Below, in pieces: positions 25,101-35,939 of a DNA stretch of 64,000 nucleotides. Where the stretch lies: positions 1,535,065 to 1,599,064 of the forward strand of contig OZ237739.1 of assembly GCA_965178125.1 (NCBI GenBank), read 5' to 3'. The stretch comes from Bilabrum cf. latius (taxonomy: Eukaryota; Bigyra: Bicosoecida; Bigyra; Bicosoecida). A model generated the notes under the pieces. The model was given only the letters and a program-made list of their open reading frames with translations, searched no databases and was not told the origin of the DNA. Positions within the stretch are counted from its first letter, which is position 1. Each line of letters starts with the position of its first letter. Made by a program: the position numbers and the translations under genes.

Positions 25101-26366
25101 GGATGCCGGCCCGAATCTTCACTGTCCTCTCCAGCGCGGGAGGCATACCCCAGTGAGCCGGACGCGCCCGCTGCCACTCGCCCAGCCAGCCCCCCTGCAC
25201 CCCTCCTGAGGCTGGCTCGCAGCGAGGCGCTCCCCCTTGCCGCAGCCTTGGCCTGCCCCGGGGGGGAAGGGGAGGGTGTCGGTGTAGGCTTCGACAACGA
25301 GCTGTGCATCGAGGACCGCGACCCTTTCCCTCGAATGGGAGTAGAGAGGACTCCCTCCTCCGATCCATCCTCGAGCTCCGTTTCAGTCCCCGCCCCAATG
25401 CTGTTCTCAGCCACGTCCAGCACTGCCAGCAGGGGGCACCGGCCTGCCAGCTGCAGCAGGGCGCGGCCTGAGATCGCGTTTCCCCGAAGAAATAGCTCAG
25501 TCAGGCGCGGAAGAGCAGGAAACTTGTCCGCATTCGCAATTGAGTTGTGTCGCAGGGCAAGAGCTGCCAGCGATCGGAGGGAGCCGAGGTGCTGCAGCTG
25601 GGCCGCCCTCAGCTGGTTGCGGTCCAGGTCCAGCTCTTCGAGGGAGCCGCAGTGGCTCAGGGGCTTTAGGTTCGAGATTCGATTGCCACTTGCCTTAAGG
25701 AGAACGAGTCGACCCATACTTGAGACAAACTGCGGGGGTGAAAATGCGGCGGAGAGAAAGAGGGCGGTTGACGAGAAGGTGATACTCCTGTCTATCGTCT
25801 TCTGTGCAAACGCGGCAAACTCACACCAATTTTTGAGATCATGTTGTTGGAAATATTAAGTCGCTTGATTCGCACCAACCCTGTTAACGGGCTTGGGTCT
25901 GATATCTTGTTGCTGTCCAGTCGAAGATTCACAATTGCCTTGCAGGCAGCTATGTTGGACAAATTACGAATTTCGTTGGACTACGCCCACAGCTCCTGTA
26001 GGGACTTGAGTCCACCAATGCCATCCAGATCGGTAAGCTTGTTGTGATACACGTGCAGCCTCTTCAGCCTTCGACATGATGCTTGCAGCCCGGAGAGGCT
26101 GGACAGACCATTTAGTCCCAGTTCAATTGACTCGACCTTATCTTGCCTGTCAGACCCAAGATCTATGGAACCTAAGCCAAAGTTTTTGAAATCGTACGAC
26201 CCATCTGCCTATATCGGCGTTTTCTGCAATATAGTGATCAAGCAGTGTGCCAAGTCAGGTGACAACTGGGCTAGCCCTTGAGGAGTTCGGGTTATGGCAG
26301 CACCAATGGACTCACTCTGAGTAGTTGCACAGTGAGGGCTCTATCGTATTCTGTATCAGGTTCCAT
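22199..26366 (-). CDS. SDS22-like leucine-rich-repeat protein
   Basis: Exons (minus) 26366-26316, 26223-25825 and 25729-22199 give about 1,326 residues ending in TGA. Introns are 92 and 95 nt with GTGAGT donors. In-frame TAGs: 26209, 25981, 23366, 22931, 22802, 22790. Residues 20-280 contain at least eight 22-residue SDS22-type LRRs (LKRLHVYHNKLTDLDGIGGL; IVNLRLDSNKISDPSPLTGL; SLEELDLDRNQLRAAQLQHL), the type found in axonemal and centrosomal scaffolds. TAG 25981 lies at a variable solvent-exposed position of one repeat (ELWA-TAG-SNEI). The TAG at 23366 follows QQIQQ. The remaining 1,000 residues are acidic, Ser/Gly-rich and probably disordered, with coiled-coil-like patches. An upstream ATG at 26483 would overlap the WASP gene, so 26366 was preferred. 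Confidence 0.8.
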
Positions 26367-26458
26367 GATTTGTGCTGTCGTGTCGATGAGGCAGACATTT
26401 CCACTTTGAAGCGAATGTTCAACGAAGTTCCATTCCGCTGCGAAGGCCGCGGAGCTTA

Positions 26459-28546
26459 TCAATCTTCTGATGACATGGACCATCCACTGTCGCTATCACT
26501 GTCCGAGCCTCCTGCGCTGGACTGTCTGGATGGCTGCCTGCCCATGAGCAGCACCCGCCTCCGCTCCATGGTGGCCCGCAGCTTGCCCAGCACAGTTGTC
26601 TCCTCGGCCACCGACATCGTAGTCACTCGAGCGACACTGACTCGCCTGCCTCCATTGAACTTTCCGGGGCCGGCTGCCGCAGCACCGCTTGCTTTCTTCT
26701 TCTACTTCTTGGCATGCTTCAGTCTCTTGCCCTTGCGGATGTCTGCGAGCAATCCGGTGTTCTTGGAGACTGCCCCCTTCGCCTCCAGTCCCTGCTTCCC
26801 GTGGTCTTGATCCATTGTGCCTGCCCCCATGGAGCCTAGCCCGCGCCGGGCCATCGACTACCGTCGGCGCATGGCCCGAGTGGAGGCCATTCCTCCAAAT
26901 CCGGCTTCTACTTCTTCTTCCTCTTTCTCTTTCTGCTTCGCCCGCTCTTCCTTCAAGCTACGAGCACCCCTCGCTCCTTTCTGCATCCCAGACTTGAGGC
27001 GGTCTGCCAGCTTGCCGCGGCGACGTCTCCGCCTCCCTTCATTGCTGGTTCCTGCCTCCTCTGCCCCTGCACCCGATGCATTGACCCCTGCCTCCTTTGC
27101 CCCTGCACCCGATGCATCGACCCCTGCCTCCTCTGCCCCTGCACCCGATGCATCGACCCCTGCCTCCTCTGCCCCTGCACCCGATGCATCGACCCCTGCC
27201 TCCTCTGCCCCTGCACCCGATGCGTCGAACCCTGCCTCCTCTGCCCCTGCACCCGATGCATCGACCCCTGCCTCCTCTGCCCCTGCACCCGATGCATCGA
27301 CCCCTGCCTCCTCTGCCCCTGCACCCGATGCATCGACCCCTGCCTCCTTTGCATCTACATCGGTAGCTTCAGAGCTTACTACCTTTGCATCCCCCTCAGC
27401 ATCCCCGTTCGATGATCCGTGGGGATCAGAAGCAGTAGCATCGGCGATACTAGCCCCCATGCTGCTTACCCCCTTTTCATGAGTCTAATGTTGTATCTTG
27501 CTATCTTGCTTGCTCTCATCGTCCTCGTCCTTTTCCTCGTCCTTCTCGTCCCCTTCTTCCTCCTCGTACACGATCTCAGTTTCTCCGAGTACTGCTGCCC
27601 CTTCTTCCTCCTCGTACACGATCTCAGTCTCTCCGAATACTACTGCCCCGTCTTCCGATGCTACCTCAGTCTCGACCAAATCCGCCTTCTGCAGCTGTCG
27701 CATGAACCCTTTCAGCAATTTCGGGTCCTTAAGCTCCACCTCAGAGGCACCCGCCCTGCGGAAGAGCGCGACGAGCTCAGGGGGGAGGCTCTCTCGCACC
27801 ACGGTGCCGTCCTGCCGCACGGTGACGGTGCTGCGCCGCCTCCCCAAGCCTACAGACCCTCGAAAGGGTCTATGCGCGGCAGCTGAGCTGGGTTTGCGAG
27901 CTGGAGTGCCGCTAAGGTATCCCCGGACCGGTGCATCGCTTGTGCTTGGCAATGCTTCGCCTCCAGCACCAGATGCAGGGGAATGCACTGGCAGAGTTGC
28001 GTGACTCATAGCGGGCAACGTAGGTGGCTCAACGGTTCCTACAGATTCGAGAATAGACTCTTCACTTGATCGTTGCACTGTGTTGGTCGCGCCTTTGCTC
28101 GCCCTGTACGAATCAAGCAAAGCGAGGCCTTCATCGTCCTCTGAGCGAGGCTTGTGCTTCTCAACTGCACCGAAGAACTCCTCCGCAGCACTAGCGTCAA
28201 CAAAAACAAATCCAACCATGAAATCATCTGCTTCAAAGCTGTGCAACCTACACGGATCCTCTCCGGCTCTGCTGTAGGTCAAGTCCTCAGGAAGCTCGCA
28301 CTCAAATAGAGTCAGGCATGATACCGGATGGATAAGCTCGAATATGTGCCTGTCACCCTTCTAGTTGTAATGAAATACGAGCATGCCATCCAGACCAGTA
28401 TCACTCCAAGCAGCCGGATTTGGCGACGCAATCAGTAGTCTCGCAACCGATGCAGCAAGCATGGCCTTCCCGCGCTTTCGCATCAGCTCGCCAATTCTCT
28501 CAAGACAAAGTGATCCTTTAAGCAATCGTGCATCAGGAGTCGCCAT
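26459..28546 (-). CDS. WASP-family actin nucleation promoter (WH1, WH2, acidic tail)
   Basis: A single-exon minus-strand frame of about 695 residues ending in TGA, with TAGs at 28361, 27485, 26858 and 26702. Residues 1-115 form a WH1 domain: VARLLIASPNPAAW, DGMLVFHYN, then HIFELIHPVSCLTLFECEL and LHSFEADDFMVGFVFVDASA with EEFF. The middle is acidic and carries about eight 12-residue repeats. The C-terminus is a VCA module: WH2 motif TGLLADIRKGKRLKHAKK, an amphipathic central segment LRATMERRRVLLMG, and an acidic end with the hallmark Trp (SDSDSDSGWSMSSED). Such proteins activate the Arp2/3 complex at membranes. I do not see a clear CRIB motif or a long polyproline region, which is unusual for WASP/N-WASP. 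The open frame continues upstream to about 28,880, but the ATG at 28546 directly precedes WH1. Confidence 0.85.
27050..27356. repeat. 36-bp in-frame tandem repeat within the WASP gene
   Basis: About eight copies of a 36-bp unit (on the plus strand CCTGCCTCCTCTGCCCCTGC followed by ACCCGATGCATCGACC), each coding for 12 residues of the type GVDASGAGAEEA on the minus strand. Copies are nearly identical, with a few single-base changes. Copy number probably varies between strains. Confidence 0.95.
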
Positions 28547-28934
28547 CGTGTTTCCGTCTGGAGCCGCAGCGTCTGCCGAACATTTTGGAGTCCTATCCTC
28601 TGAAAACCGGAACCGGACACCGAGGGCAAGCCGTCTGGCCGAGGAGATGCGGACAAATATGCAGCCGGATCTACAGGGTATCAATATATCTTTCTGCTTC
28701 AACATTCGAAAATCACTCAAAACTGGGCTGCATCTCCAGGCGAACCGGTTGTTCGAATCCAGGCTGAGGCTGCCACTACTGCAACCGCAAGTGCACTGCA
28801 ACTGGCCGGCATGAAGCATCGCCCGAGGGCGACTTGCACAGCCTTGAGCTACATGTACTGGAGCGGACCACATTTGTATCATGGATGCCGCTCAATAACG
28901 TTCCTCGGTACCACCGAGGGCAGTGCCCCGGAAA
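28547..28934. other. Intergenic region between WASP-like and GTP cyclohydrolase genes
   Basis: A 388-bp gap upstream of the WASP-like gene and downstream of the cyclohydrolase stop. The WASP frame is open across most of it, but the encoded sequence shows no domain, so I treat it as promoter or 5' UTR. Confidence 0.45.
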
Positions 28935-29871
28935 TCAGCGACCCACGTGCATCCTGAACTCCGCCACGAGCGCGGGGTCCGTCTCGAAGGCGCCCATCTT
29001 GACCAGCGTGGTGGTGCTGGCCCCAGGCTTGTTGGCCCCCCGCATGCTCATGCACATGTGCTCGGCCTCCACCAGCACGCATGCGCCCTTGGCCCCGATG
29101 GCTTCCATGACGGCCTCTGCGATCTGCCTGGTGAGCCGCTCCTGCACCTGCAGCCTCTTGGCGTAGATGTCGGTGATGCGGGCCAGCTTGGAGAGACCAA
29201 CCACCCGGTCACCAGGAAGGTATGCGATGTGCACGGTGCCCCTGAAGGGCAGCACGTGGTGCTCGCACAGAGAGGAAAACTCGATGTCCTTGACCACCAC
29301 CATGGACCCGCCGCCGTCCACGTCGAAGAGAGCCTTCTGCAGGGTGGCTTGGGCGTCCATCTCGTAGCCGCGTGTTAGCTCAAGCATTGCCTTAGCCATT
29401 CGCTTGGGAGTCTTCAAGAGCCCATCGCGTGCTGGGTCTTCGCCTACAGCCTGCGAAATGAAAGTTCGCGCGGTGGAGATGCAAGCGAGCGATGCCTAGG
29501 TGCGGGGAATCTACTTGAGGGTATAGCATGACAAGTCAAGCTAGCTATCCCGCAGTTAGGTTTAAACTTATTATAAAAAGGTCTTACCTCTAGTATGACC
29601 CGGCAGCATCTCGCCATTACCTCGGTGCGGGACTCCTTGTCGAGAGCCGCAAGGCCCCCGGCGTCAGCAGCTTTAGCAAGGGCTGCAGATGCTTCGCGCA
29701 GTCCATCTGCATCAAATGATGTCTTAGATGCCAATACCTTGGCATCGTGGTGATGGCCACAGCCACAGCCGGGTCCAGACTAGGCGCTTGCTGCCGTGGT
29801 GCCGTCATCAGATGCATTGCTCTTGTGCTCCTCCTCTCCGCTGGAGCGGGTAACCAGACTAGACTTAGATA
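28935..29871 (-). CDS. GTP cyclohydrolase I (5' end unresolved)
   Basis: Exon 29450-28935 (TGA) carries most of the GTP cyclohydrolase I fold: [20 protein letters not shown], the zinc-binding [52 protein letters not shown] and [11 protein letters not shown] with its zinc Cys. The enzyme converts GTP to 7,8-dihydroneopterin triphosphate, the first step of tetrahydrobiopterin (and folate) synthesis. A 137-nt intron (GTAAGA..CGCAG) joins it to an upstream exon (29588 upward) ending [14 protein letters not shown], in phase with the family. That exon has an in-frame TAG at 29780 and stays open to about 29871, where an acceptor-like CGCAG is found. No in-frame ATG is present, so a further 5' exon is expected upstream. 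The PTPS gene that uses its product lies 3 kb away. Confidence 0.85.
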
Positions 29872-30451
29872 CTGCGTAATGAACGTAAGGGTTACGTACG
29901 ATGCGGCGCGATCATGCATGATAACTATCAAGTTTGGCAAGTCGATAGCGGTGATGGCTCTGTCCATCGAGGGGTGACGTGGCTGGAATCACAGCCCGTT
30001 CCTGCATTCAGGATCTTCAGCCACACATTCACTAGTTGTTATGAGAATCAATCACGTTCGCGGATCTACTACGCCCAGTGAAAACTTGTAGCTGCATCCA
30101 GAGTTTCGGGTTTTGCGCTGACGCGCGGATCGCTGTGGCAGTGACAAACGCCTGCTCACGCCAAAAGACGCGAGAAATTGACACACAATCTATCAAAGAC
30201 TCATTAAAACCAACTCACAAACAACTTCTGACTCGGTAATTGCGGCCATTTTGTTTCCTCGTCTTGTTTATGTCTGCAGATAATTGTGACAACGTCGGCG
30301 AGCTGGTGACGCTGCTTGGTTACAACCGCGACAGCGAAGGTTCGGAAAGAATCCGTAGGTCTGTCCGTAGGATCGATCCCGGATTGGCAATCCATCGTGG
30401 ATCTGGCAAAACCCTAGATTCAATGCACATCAAGTATATATTCCCATATAA
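29872..30451. other. Region between the GTP cyclohydrolase and MFS genes
   Basis: About 580 bp with no recognisable complete gene. It should contain the missing first exon and promoter of the GTP cyclohydrolase gene; I could not identify a convincing ATG-donor combination. Confidence 0.4.
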
Positions 30452-32632
30452 TCACACTTTGGCCTATCGCGAGACCTGCGTCCTTTCCTGGGCCCTTCCA
30501 AGCGTGCAGCAGCCGCATGCCCCCCTGTCAAGTGCCGCTGTGAGAGGGCCATGCAGCGGGGCGGGCGCGAGCATCAGCGCCCCAGCTGCCACTACCTGCA
30601 GCCCAGCCGCAAGCACGTACACCCACAGCGAGGAGCCCCCCGTCACTCGCAGCAGAGCCGCGTACGCAGCAGGCGCGCCGATCGCCGACAGCGCAGCTGT
30701 GCCCTGCACCAAAGAGAACAGCGCCCCGAAATTTGCCTCGCCCAGATCCGTGGCCACTATCTCGGGCCCCAAGCTCAGCACCGCCCCGAAAGGCAGCCCG
30801 GTGAGGGCCAGCAGCACACCGGCTGGCACCTGCAGGTACACGGGGGCGGGCGAGCCAAGCGCAATGGATCTTCGCACGAACAGCCGCAGTGCGCCCAGGC
30901 CCGCGAACAGCCCTGCCTGCCCGCAAGCACACCACCCCAGTGTAGTCCCCCGGTGTGTCCGACAGGCGCGCGCCCTCCTCAGCGTGCTGGCGAGCCAGGG
31001 GCCTCCCAGGTTGCCCACTGCGTTCGCAACCGAGAAGACTGCGACCAAAGCAGCCAGCGGCAGCTCCCACGCATCTTCTGGCTAGCCCTGTGCCTGCCCT
31101 TTGTCCTACATCCCGAGCTCGTCATCATCGGCCACGGGCCCGCCCCCTCCACCGGCAGCATCCGAGCTATCAGGACGCTGCCCCCGGCCCAGCCAGTCGC
31201 CCTCCCAGAGGTCCCTTCTGGAGCCGAGGAACAACAGGCCACCCGCAAGCATGCACAGGTACGCCAGCACGATGGCCGCGAAAGATGGCAGACAGAAGGC
31301 CATTGGCATTCTCGCCAGGGGCACTGCGTTGTGCCTCAGCTCCTGCACCCGATGCACCCGACGGGTCTTGCTGCACACTGGGGCATGCTCGCCTTCTGCC
31401 TTTTCGAGAGCCTAGGCCACGCTATCAACAGCAGGCACGGGCGCTACAGTCACTGCATACATCTCTCCTTTGGCCGCTTGACCTTGTTCTTCGTCGCTGT
31501 CCCTGTCCGTGCCCCTGTCGGCTCGCTTGCTCTCTGGAGATTCCTAGTCTCGCGAGGCACCCTGGCTGTCTTCGTCGCTCCCTCGGCCCGACCCCCCGCT
31601 GCCCCTCCTGTCCGCTGGCTGCTCCTCCTGGGTTGATAAAGACAGCTAGCTCGCGCCACCGTGGTCAGCGTTACCGTAGCCAATGCCCTTGGTTCCCTGC
31701 CGCACCAACCGCTCCTCGTCCTCGGCCTCTCCCATCTCCACATCATGAGACCCAGCCGCAGAAGCGCCGTCAGCCTCATCATTTCCATGCGCCTAGCATT
31801 GTCGAGCGACCAAGAGCAGCCCGACACACACCGCCGCCGCGCTCCCCGACAGCACCGCCGCCGCCCTCATCTGCGCCCTCCAGCAGTCCCCGTGAGGCGA
31901 TGCCCCGCACCTGCCCCACTCCTCCTGTCGGGACATCTCGAAGCACAGCTCCACCAACAACAGGCCAGTGCTTGTGGCCGCGCTCGTCACGCCGACAGCA
32001 GGTGCCCACCGCGCCCTGACTGCCGCCGCCAAGGCCGACACTACCACCCAGCCGCACCCGAGGCAGGCACCCGCGTACAGCAAACCCCCCAGCCATCCGT
32101 CGCTTACCACGGACATGCATGCCGCAGATCCCGCCGCCAATAATCCACCGACCGCCGCTCCTGCCGCTGGTCCTGCCCTGTCCACCAGCATGCCCGCAGG
32201 CAGGGAGGAGAGCACCGCAGCGAACCCGAGGCCCAGGAGCAGCGACGGAGCGACGGAGCCAGAGAGGCCGTTCGCAGCGTCCCCAGCAATCGCTTCGAAT
32301 GCATTCGGGAGTGCATGGGTAAGGGCAAGAAATGCAGCAGCTATTGTGAGTAATGCACCATGGATGTCTGGAAGACCGCAAATCGTGCCACTGCCGTCAG
32401 CGTTTGACACGATCGGATTGCTGCTAGCCCCCTCAGTCCCTTCGCGAGCATTGTAGCTACCACTTCTTTCGGGCTGCAATTTAGTGGCTCCACGAGTTCT
32501 AGCCTCGTCGCAGTCTCTGCGGCTGGACCCTTTCTGCGGGCCAAGTGACGCAGCTGTCGATGCTGCAGACACCACCGGGCCTGCACGCGATTCCCATTCC
32601 CCGGCGCTGGACATTGTAGAGGCAGCCGACAT
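30452..32632 (-). CDS. Major facilitator superfamily-like membrane transporter
   Basis: About 726 residues in one minus-strand exon, stop TGA, with seven in-frame TAGs (31793, 31646, 31544, 31412, 31106, 31082, 30464). The N-terminal half has several hydrophobic segments in MFS style (IHGALLTIAAAFLALTHAL, SVAPSLLLGLGFAAVLSSLP, GMLVDRAGPAAGAAVGGLLA), the last resembling the loop 2-3 D-x-x-G-P motif. A charged cytoplasmic loop of about 170 residues holds most of the TAGs. The second half resumes membrane spans (FAAIVLAYLCMLAGGLLFLG; VYLQVPAGVLLALTGLPFGA; VYVLAAGLQVVAAGALMLAP). Similarity to the nearby SLC43-like carrier is weak; substrate unknown. It is divergent from the PTPS gene. Confidence 0.65.
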
Positions 32633-32996
32633 GCTTTCCCAGGCGTCTTGTTGGTCAAGGTCAGAGACGATCCGCTGCTTGTTTGAAGCTTCAAAGATGT
32701 CTTGGCCGTACCGCCTGCAAGTCTACGAGACAAGCGGAGTGCGAGCAGATGGGGGCTCTTTCATGAAAATACGTCCCAACTGGCTGATGCTGTGCCAATA
32801 TGTCGCAGATTCCACAAGTGGTGCTGCAAGGCGCAAGCAAGTCTTGTCGGGTTTTCGTGCAGCAGCGGGGGATGCGCGCCGGCGGTGACGAGTTGCACTT
32901 GCGACGTCACTGTTTGGCAGCTCCCACTGTCACACATCAAGAGCTCATTTCGAGGTCTTCGTCCCAGCAAGACAGGTCTCTTTGAAGACAAACAAC
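32633..32996. other. Divergent promoter region, MFS gene and PTPS gene
   Basis: A 364-bp non-coding stretch between two divergent starts. No repeat, RNA or obvious core promoter element is visible. Confidence 0.45.
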
Positions 32997-33841
32997 ATGT
33001 GTTCGGTTTCCTCCTCTGCTGAAAGGGAAGCTAGGCTAGGAATGGCAAGCAGCTCCCACTTTGAGATTTTCGTTGAGAAGGCCGCCAACAAGTTCAACGC
33101 GTCTCATTTCATTGTGCACGCCGTGAGTTCAGCATCGTGTGTTACATAAATATGCTTGTATCCTCTGATTCACAGCACAACGACGCCCGGTGCTGGTGCT
33201 GCTACAAGTCGCAGTCGGAGCGAGAGAGACTGCATGGGCACAATTACTCTACTACTGTTGAGGTTGTCGCTTCGCGGGGGACGAAGTTGAGCGAAGGATA
33301 TGTTATGGATTTTGGCGAAGTGAAGGGTGCCCTAAAGATGCTGTGCAAACGCTGGGACGAGAGGTTCCTGGTTCCGATGCTATCTCCACACATGGAAATT
33401 AGGGCCTGGCCATCAGGCAAGCGAGAAGGCGACGCAGGAACTATTCGCGGAGTCGATCTCATGGCGCTCTAGCAGTCTGGTGCAACCCTTGCCAAGCCGC
33501 TGTCCGACGATCGAACAGCGCACCAAATCAGCATGGTGGTGAAGCACGATGGGGCCAGGTTCGAGTTCCCAGCTGATGATTGCGCGTTGTTACCGATACA
33601 TCACTCCTCTGCAGAGGAGCTTGCCCGGCTGTTGTGCCTAGATCTGATCGATGAGCTTGGGGGGGCTGCGGCGTTGCAGGCCCGGGGCATGCATAGCATC
33701 AAGGTTGCGCTGGTTGAGACACCCAGGCAGGAGGCGCGATACTGCGTGACATTCAGTGGTGGCAGTCAACATGAAAGTGCCACTGGTGCCGCATCGGGCG
33801 CGGCCGGAACCTCGATGGAGGGGTCCAAGGTGGACACCTGA
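32997..33841 (+). CDS. 6-pyruvoyl-tetrahydropterin synthase
   Basis: Exons 32997-33122 and 33176-33841 (intron only 53 nt, GTGAGT..CACAG) give about 263 residues ending in TGA, with one in-frame TAG at 33470. Family landmarks: FNASHFIVHA (zinc His), a Cys-rich segment CWCCYKSQSERE, the zinc-binding LHGHNYSTTVEVV, EGYVMDFGEVKGALK, PIHHSSAEELARLL and IKVALVETPRQEARYCVTF. The enzyme converts dihydroneopterin triphosphate to 6-pyruvoyl-tetrahydropterin, the step after GTP cyclohydrolase I. TAG 33470 lies in an insertion not found in the animal enzyme. A second in-frame ATG at 33042 could be the real start. Confidence 0.9.
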
Positions 33842-34062
33842 GCGGGCTGGGGCAAGGTTACCTCTGCACTCTAGCAGCGCCTGGCGAGCATGCAACAAGC
33901 TATTTGCGTGCAAATTGGGAATATGTGTTGATTTTACCATTCGTGAAGTACGCTTGCACCCGCCATAGGCACGCACGGCCCGGGAGCCACGGCGTCGTCA
34001 CCACGTGACCGCAATGACGTAGTCACAAAACCTCACGGGCAGAGCAGCCATACAAGCCCGCC

Positions 34063-35853
34063 ATGCCGGTCAACGTCGGCGAAGACAGCTTAACTTTGTT
34101 ATTGCAGTGCGCAATAGTTGGAATTATATTTGTTTAGGGCGGCATTGTATACGGTTTCGCAGGTAAGGCGGGTGATAAGGCTAGAAGCGACGTGCGCAGA
34201 GATCACCGCAATCCATCGCGCTTGACACCCATGCATTTGGCCCGCAGATTTGGAGCTCATAATGAAAAACGAGGGAATATACGCTGATGACGGGAGCTTC
34301 GACGTTGAGAAATATGCCTTACTCGCATCTATAGGAACCTCGATGACGGGGCTCTCTTCGGCCGCGGCAGGCCCACTGATGGATTTTGTAGGACCTCGAG
34401 CCACATTGGGAATATCTGCGTTTGTTTCTACCATGGGCTTTTTGCTATTTGGATTCGGTGTCTCATTTATAGGTGGATTTGCCCTGATGGCTGTTGGCGG
34501 GATCAGCTCCCTTCTAGTCGGTTTCCGCGTGGGACTATTGGCTCCGTCCAGAGTATCGACGGTCATGAGTGAGAAACGTTCTGTTATGGTCGGTGCGGAC
34601 GATCGCGCGTGGTGCGGCAAACTCTCTCGTGCAGCGATCCGTCTGTGCATTTGCACTGCTTCACCCCTCTCGCGTTCGCAGCGGCAGTCTCGTGTTCGTT
34701 CGATGCATCCAGCCTGGTGTTTGTTATTTTCTATGAACTGTATAAAGGCACAGGATTGGGGTTAAAGTTTTTGTTTTCTGGGCTTGCCGTGGTGTGCCTG
34801 GTGTTCCACGGGGTGGCGCAGGTGCTTTGGAGCCTGCTCCAAACGGAGCAGGAAGCCGATGCAGCAACGGACTCGAGAGAAGACAGATCAGTTGATAATA
34901 GTCGCGAAAACGTGGTGAAACCCGATTGGGCGCCTCTCGAGTTGTCTCACGGAGGCTGCGACGAGGACGAGGGTGTTGTCAGTGAGGTACCTGCCGCTGC
35001 CAGTGCAAGTGACGAAAGCAAGCGAGCGCCGCTGCTGCAGAGGGTCGAGGAGGGGCGCGCGGGTCCAAAGGGCCGCACCTTTTCTTGTGAAAACAGTGGC
35101 GATGATATCACTGGGAGAGAACTGCACAAGACAGACGAAGCACAGGATGCTGCTGGGGGTGCCCCGGAGCTGCGCAGCCTCGAGGGCTGGACGGTCCTTC
35201 AGCAGGTGTGCACGCTCGAGTTCGCATTTGCGCTTATCTACGTGAGCATCCACTCCACGCGGTCGACCTTTCTGCTGGGCACGGCGCAGCAGCAGTTCGA
35301 GCAGGAGGGCGACGGCGAGCACGACTTCTTGCACACGCGCCTCTTCGCCTGGATCGTGCCAGCCGGGGTGATCTTCTCGCCCCTGGTCTCGTGGCTACTG
35401 GGCAGCTGCGGGGCGCTCGCGGGTGCCCATGTGGTGTGCGGGCTGGGACTGCTCTACGGAGTGCTGGCGTGCCTCCCCTTGGCTGCCTCCATCCCCATGT
35501 CAGTGGTGTTCGCGGCCTTCCGGGTGTCTCTGTACGCCGTGCTGGCGGACTTCACGGGCCGCACCTTTGGCCCCGCGACGATCGGAACCATCACGGGGAT
35601 TCTCTACTCGGTGTCGGCCTGCTTCATGTTCCTGCAGCAGCCTCTCACTGTGATTGTGCAGAGACTGTGCGGGGGTAGCTACTTCTGGGTTAACGTTGGG
35701 CTGGTAGCTGCGATCGCTCCGGTGTGGGGCTTGCTGCTGTGCCTGCAGAGGAACCAGGCAGTCGGGGTCGACAAAAAACACAAGGGAGAGCGAGAGCGAG
35801 AGGGAGACGCATCTCGGCGAGCGCTCCCCACGGCAGTAAATGCAAGCGGTTGA
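34063..35853 (+). CDS. SLC43-like MFS transporter
   Basis: Exons 34063-34162, 34248-34568 and 34682-35853 (introns 85 and 113 nt, both ending CGCAG) give about 530 residues, stop TGA. It fits the SLC43 (LAT3/LAT4) group: N-terminal span ending FV-TAG-GGIVYGFA, then DLELIMKNEGIYADDG, MTGLSSAAAGPLMDFVGPRA, the conserved turn AVSCSFDASSLVFVIFYELY at the second splice, a long charged cytoplasmic loop, and six C-terminal spans. SLC43 carriers move large neutral amino acids across the plasma membrane; the substrate here is inferred. The single TAG (34135) is inside the first membrane span. Convergent with the aldo/keto reductase gene, 86 bp apart. Confidence 0.8.
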
Positions 35854-35939
35854 TGCCACGCGACCATCCATTTATTGATTCATGCCTAAGGATTATTTCG
35901 TAATCTAATGCCTCCCGACCATTTTCCCCCCGTCTCAAG

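Noticed and set aside
26316-26483. The upstream ATG (26483) as the start of the LRR gene
   Set aside because: It would overlap the last 25 bases of the WASP gene on the same strand; the ATG at 26366 gives the same protein core without overlap.
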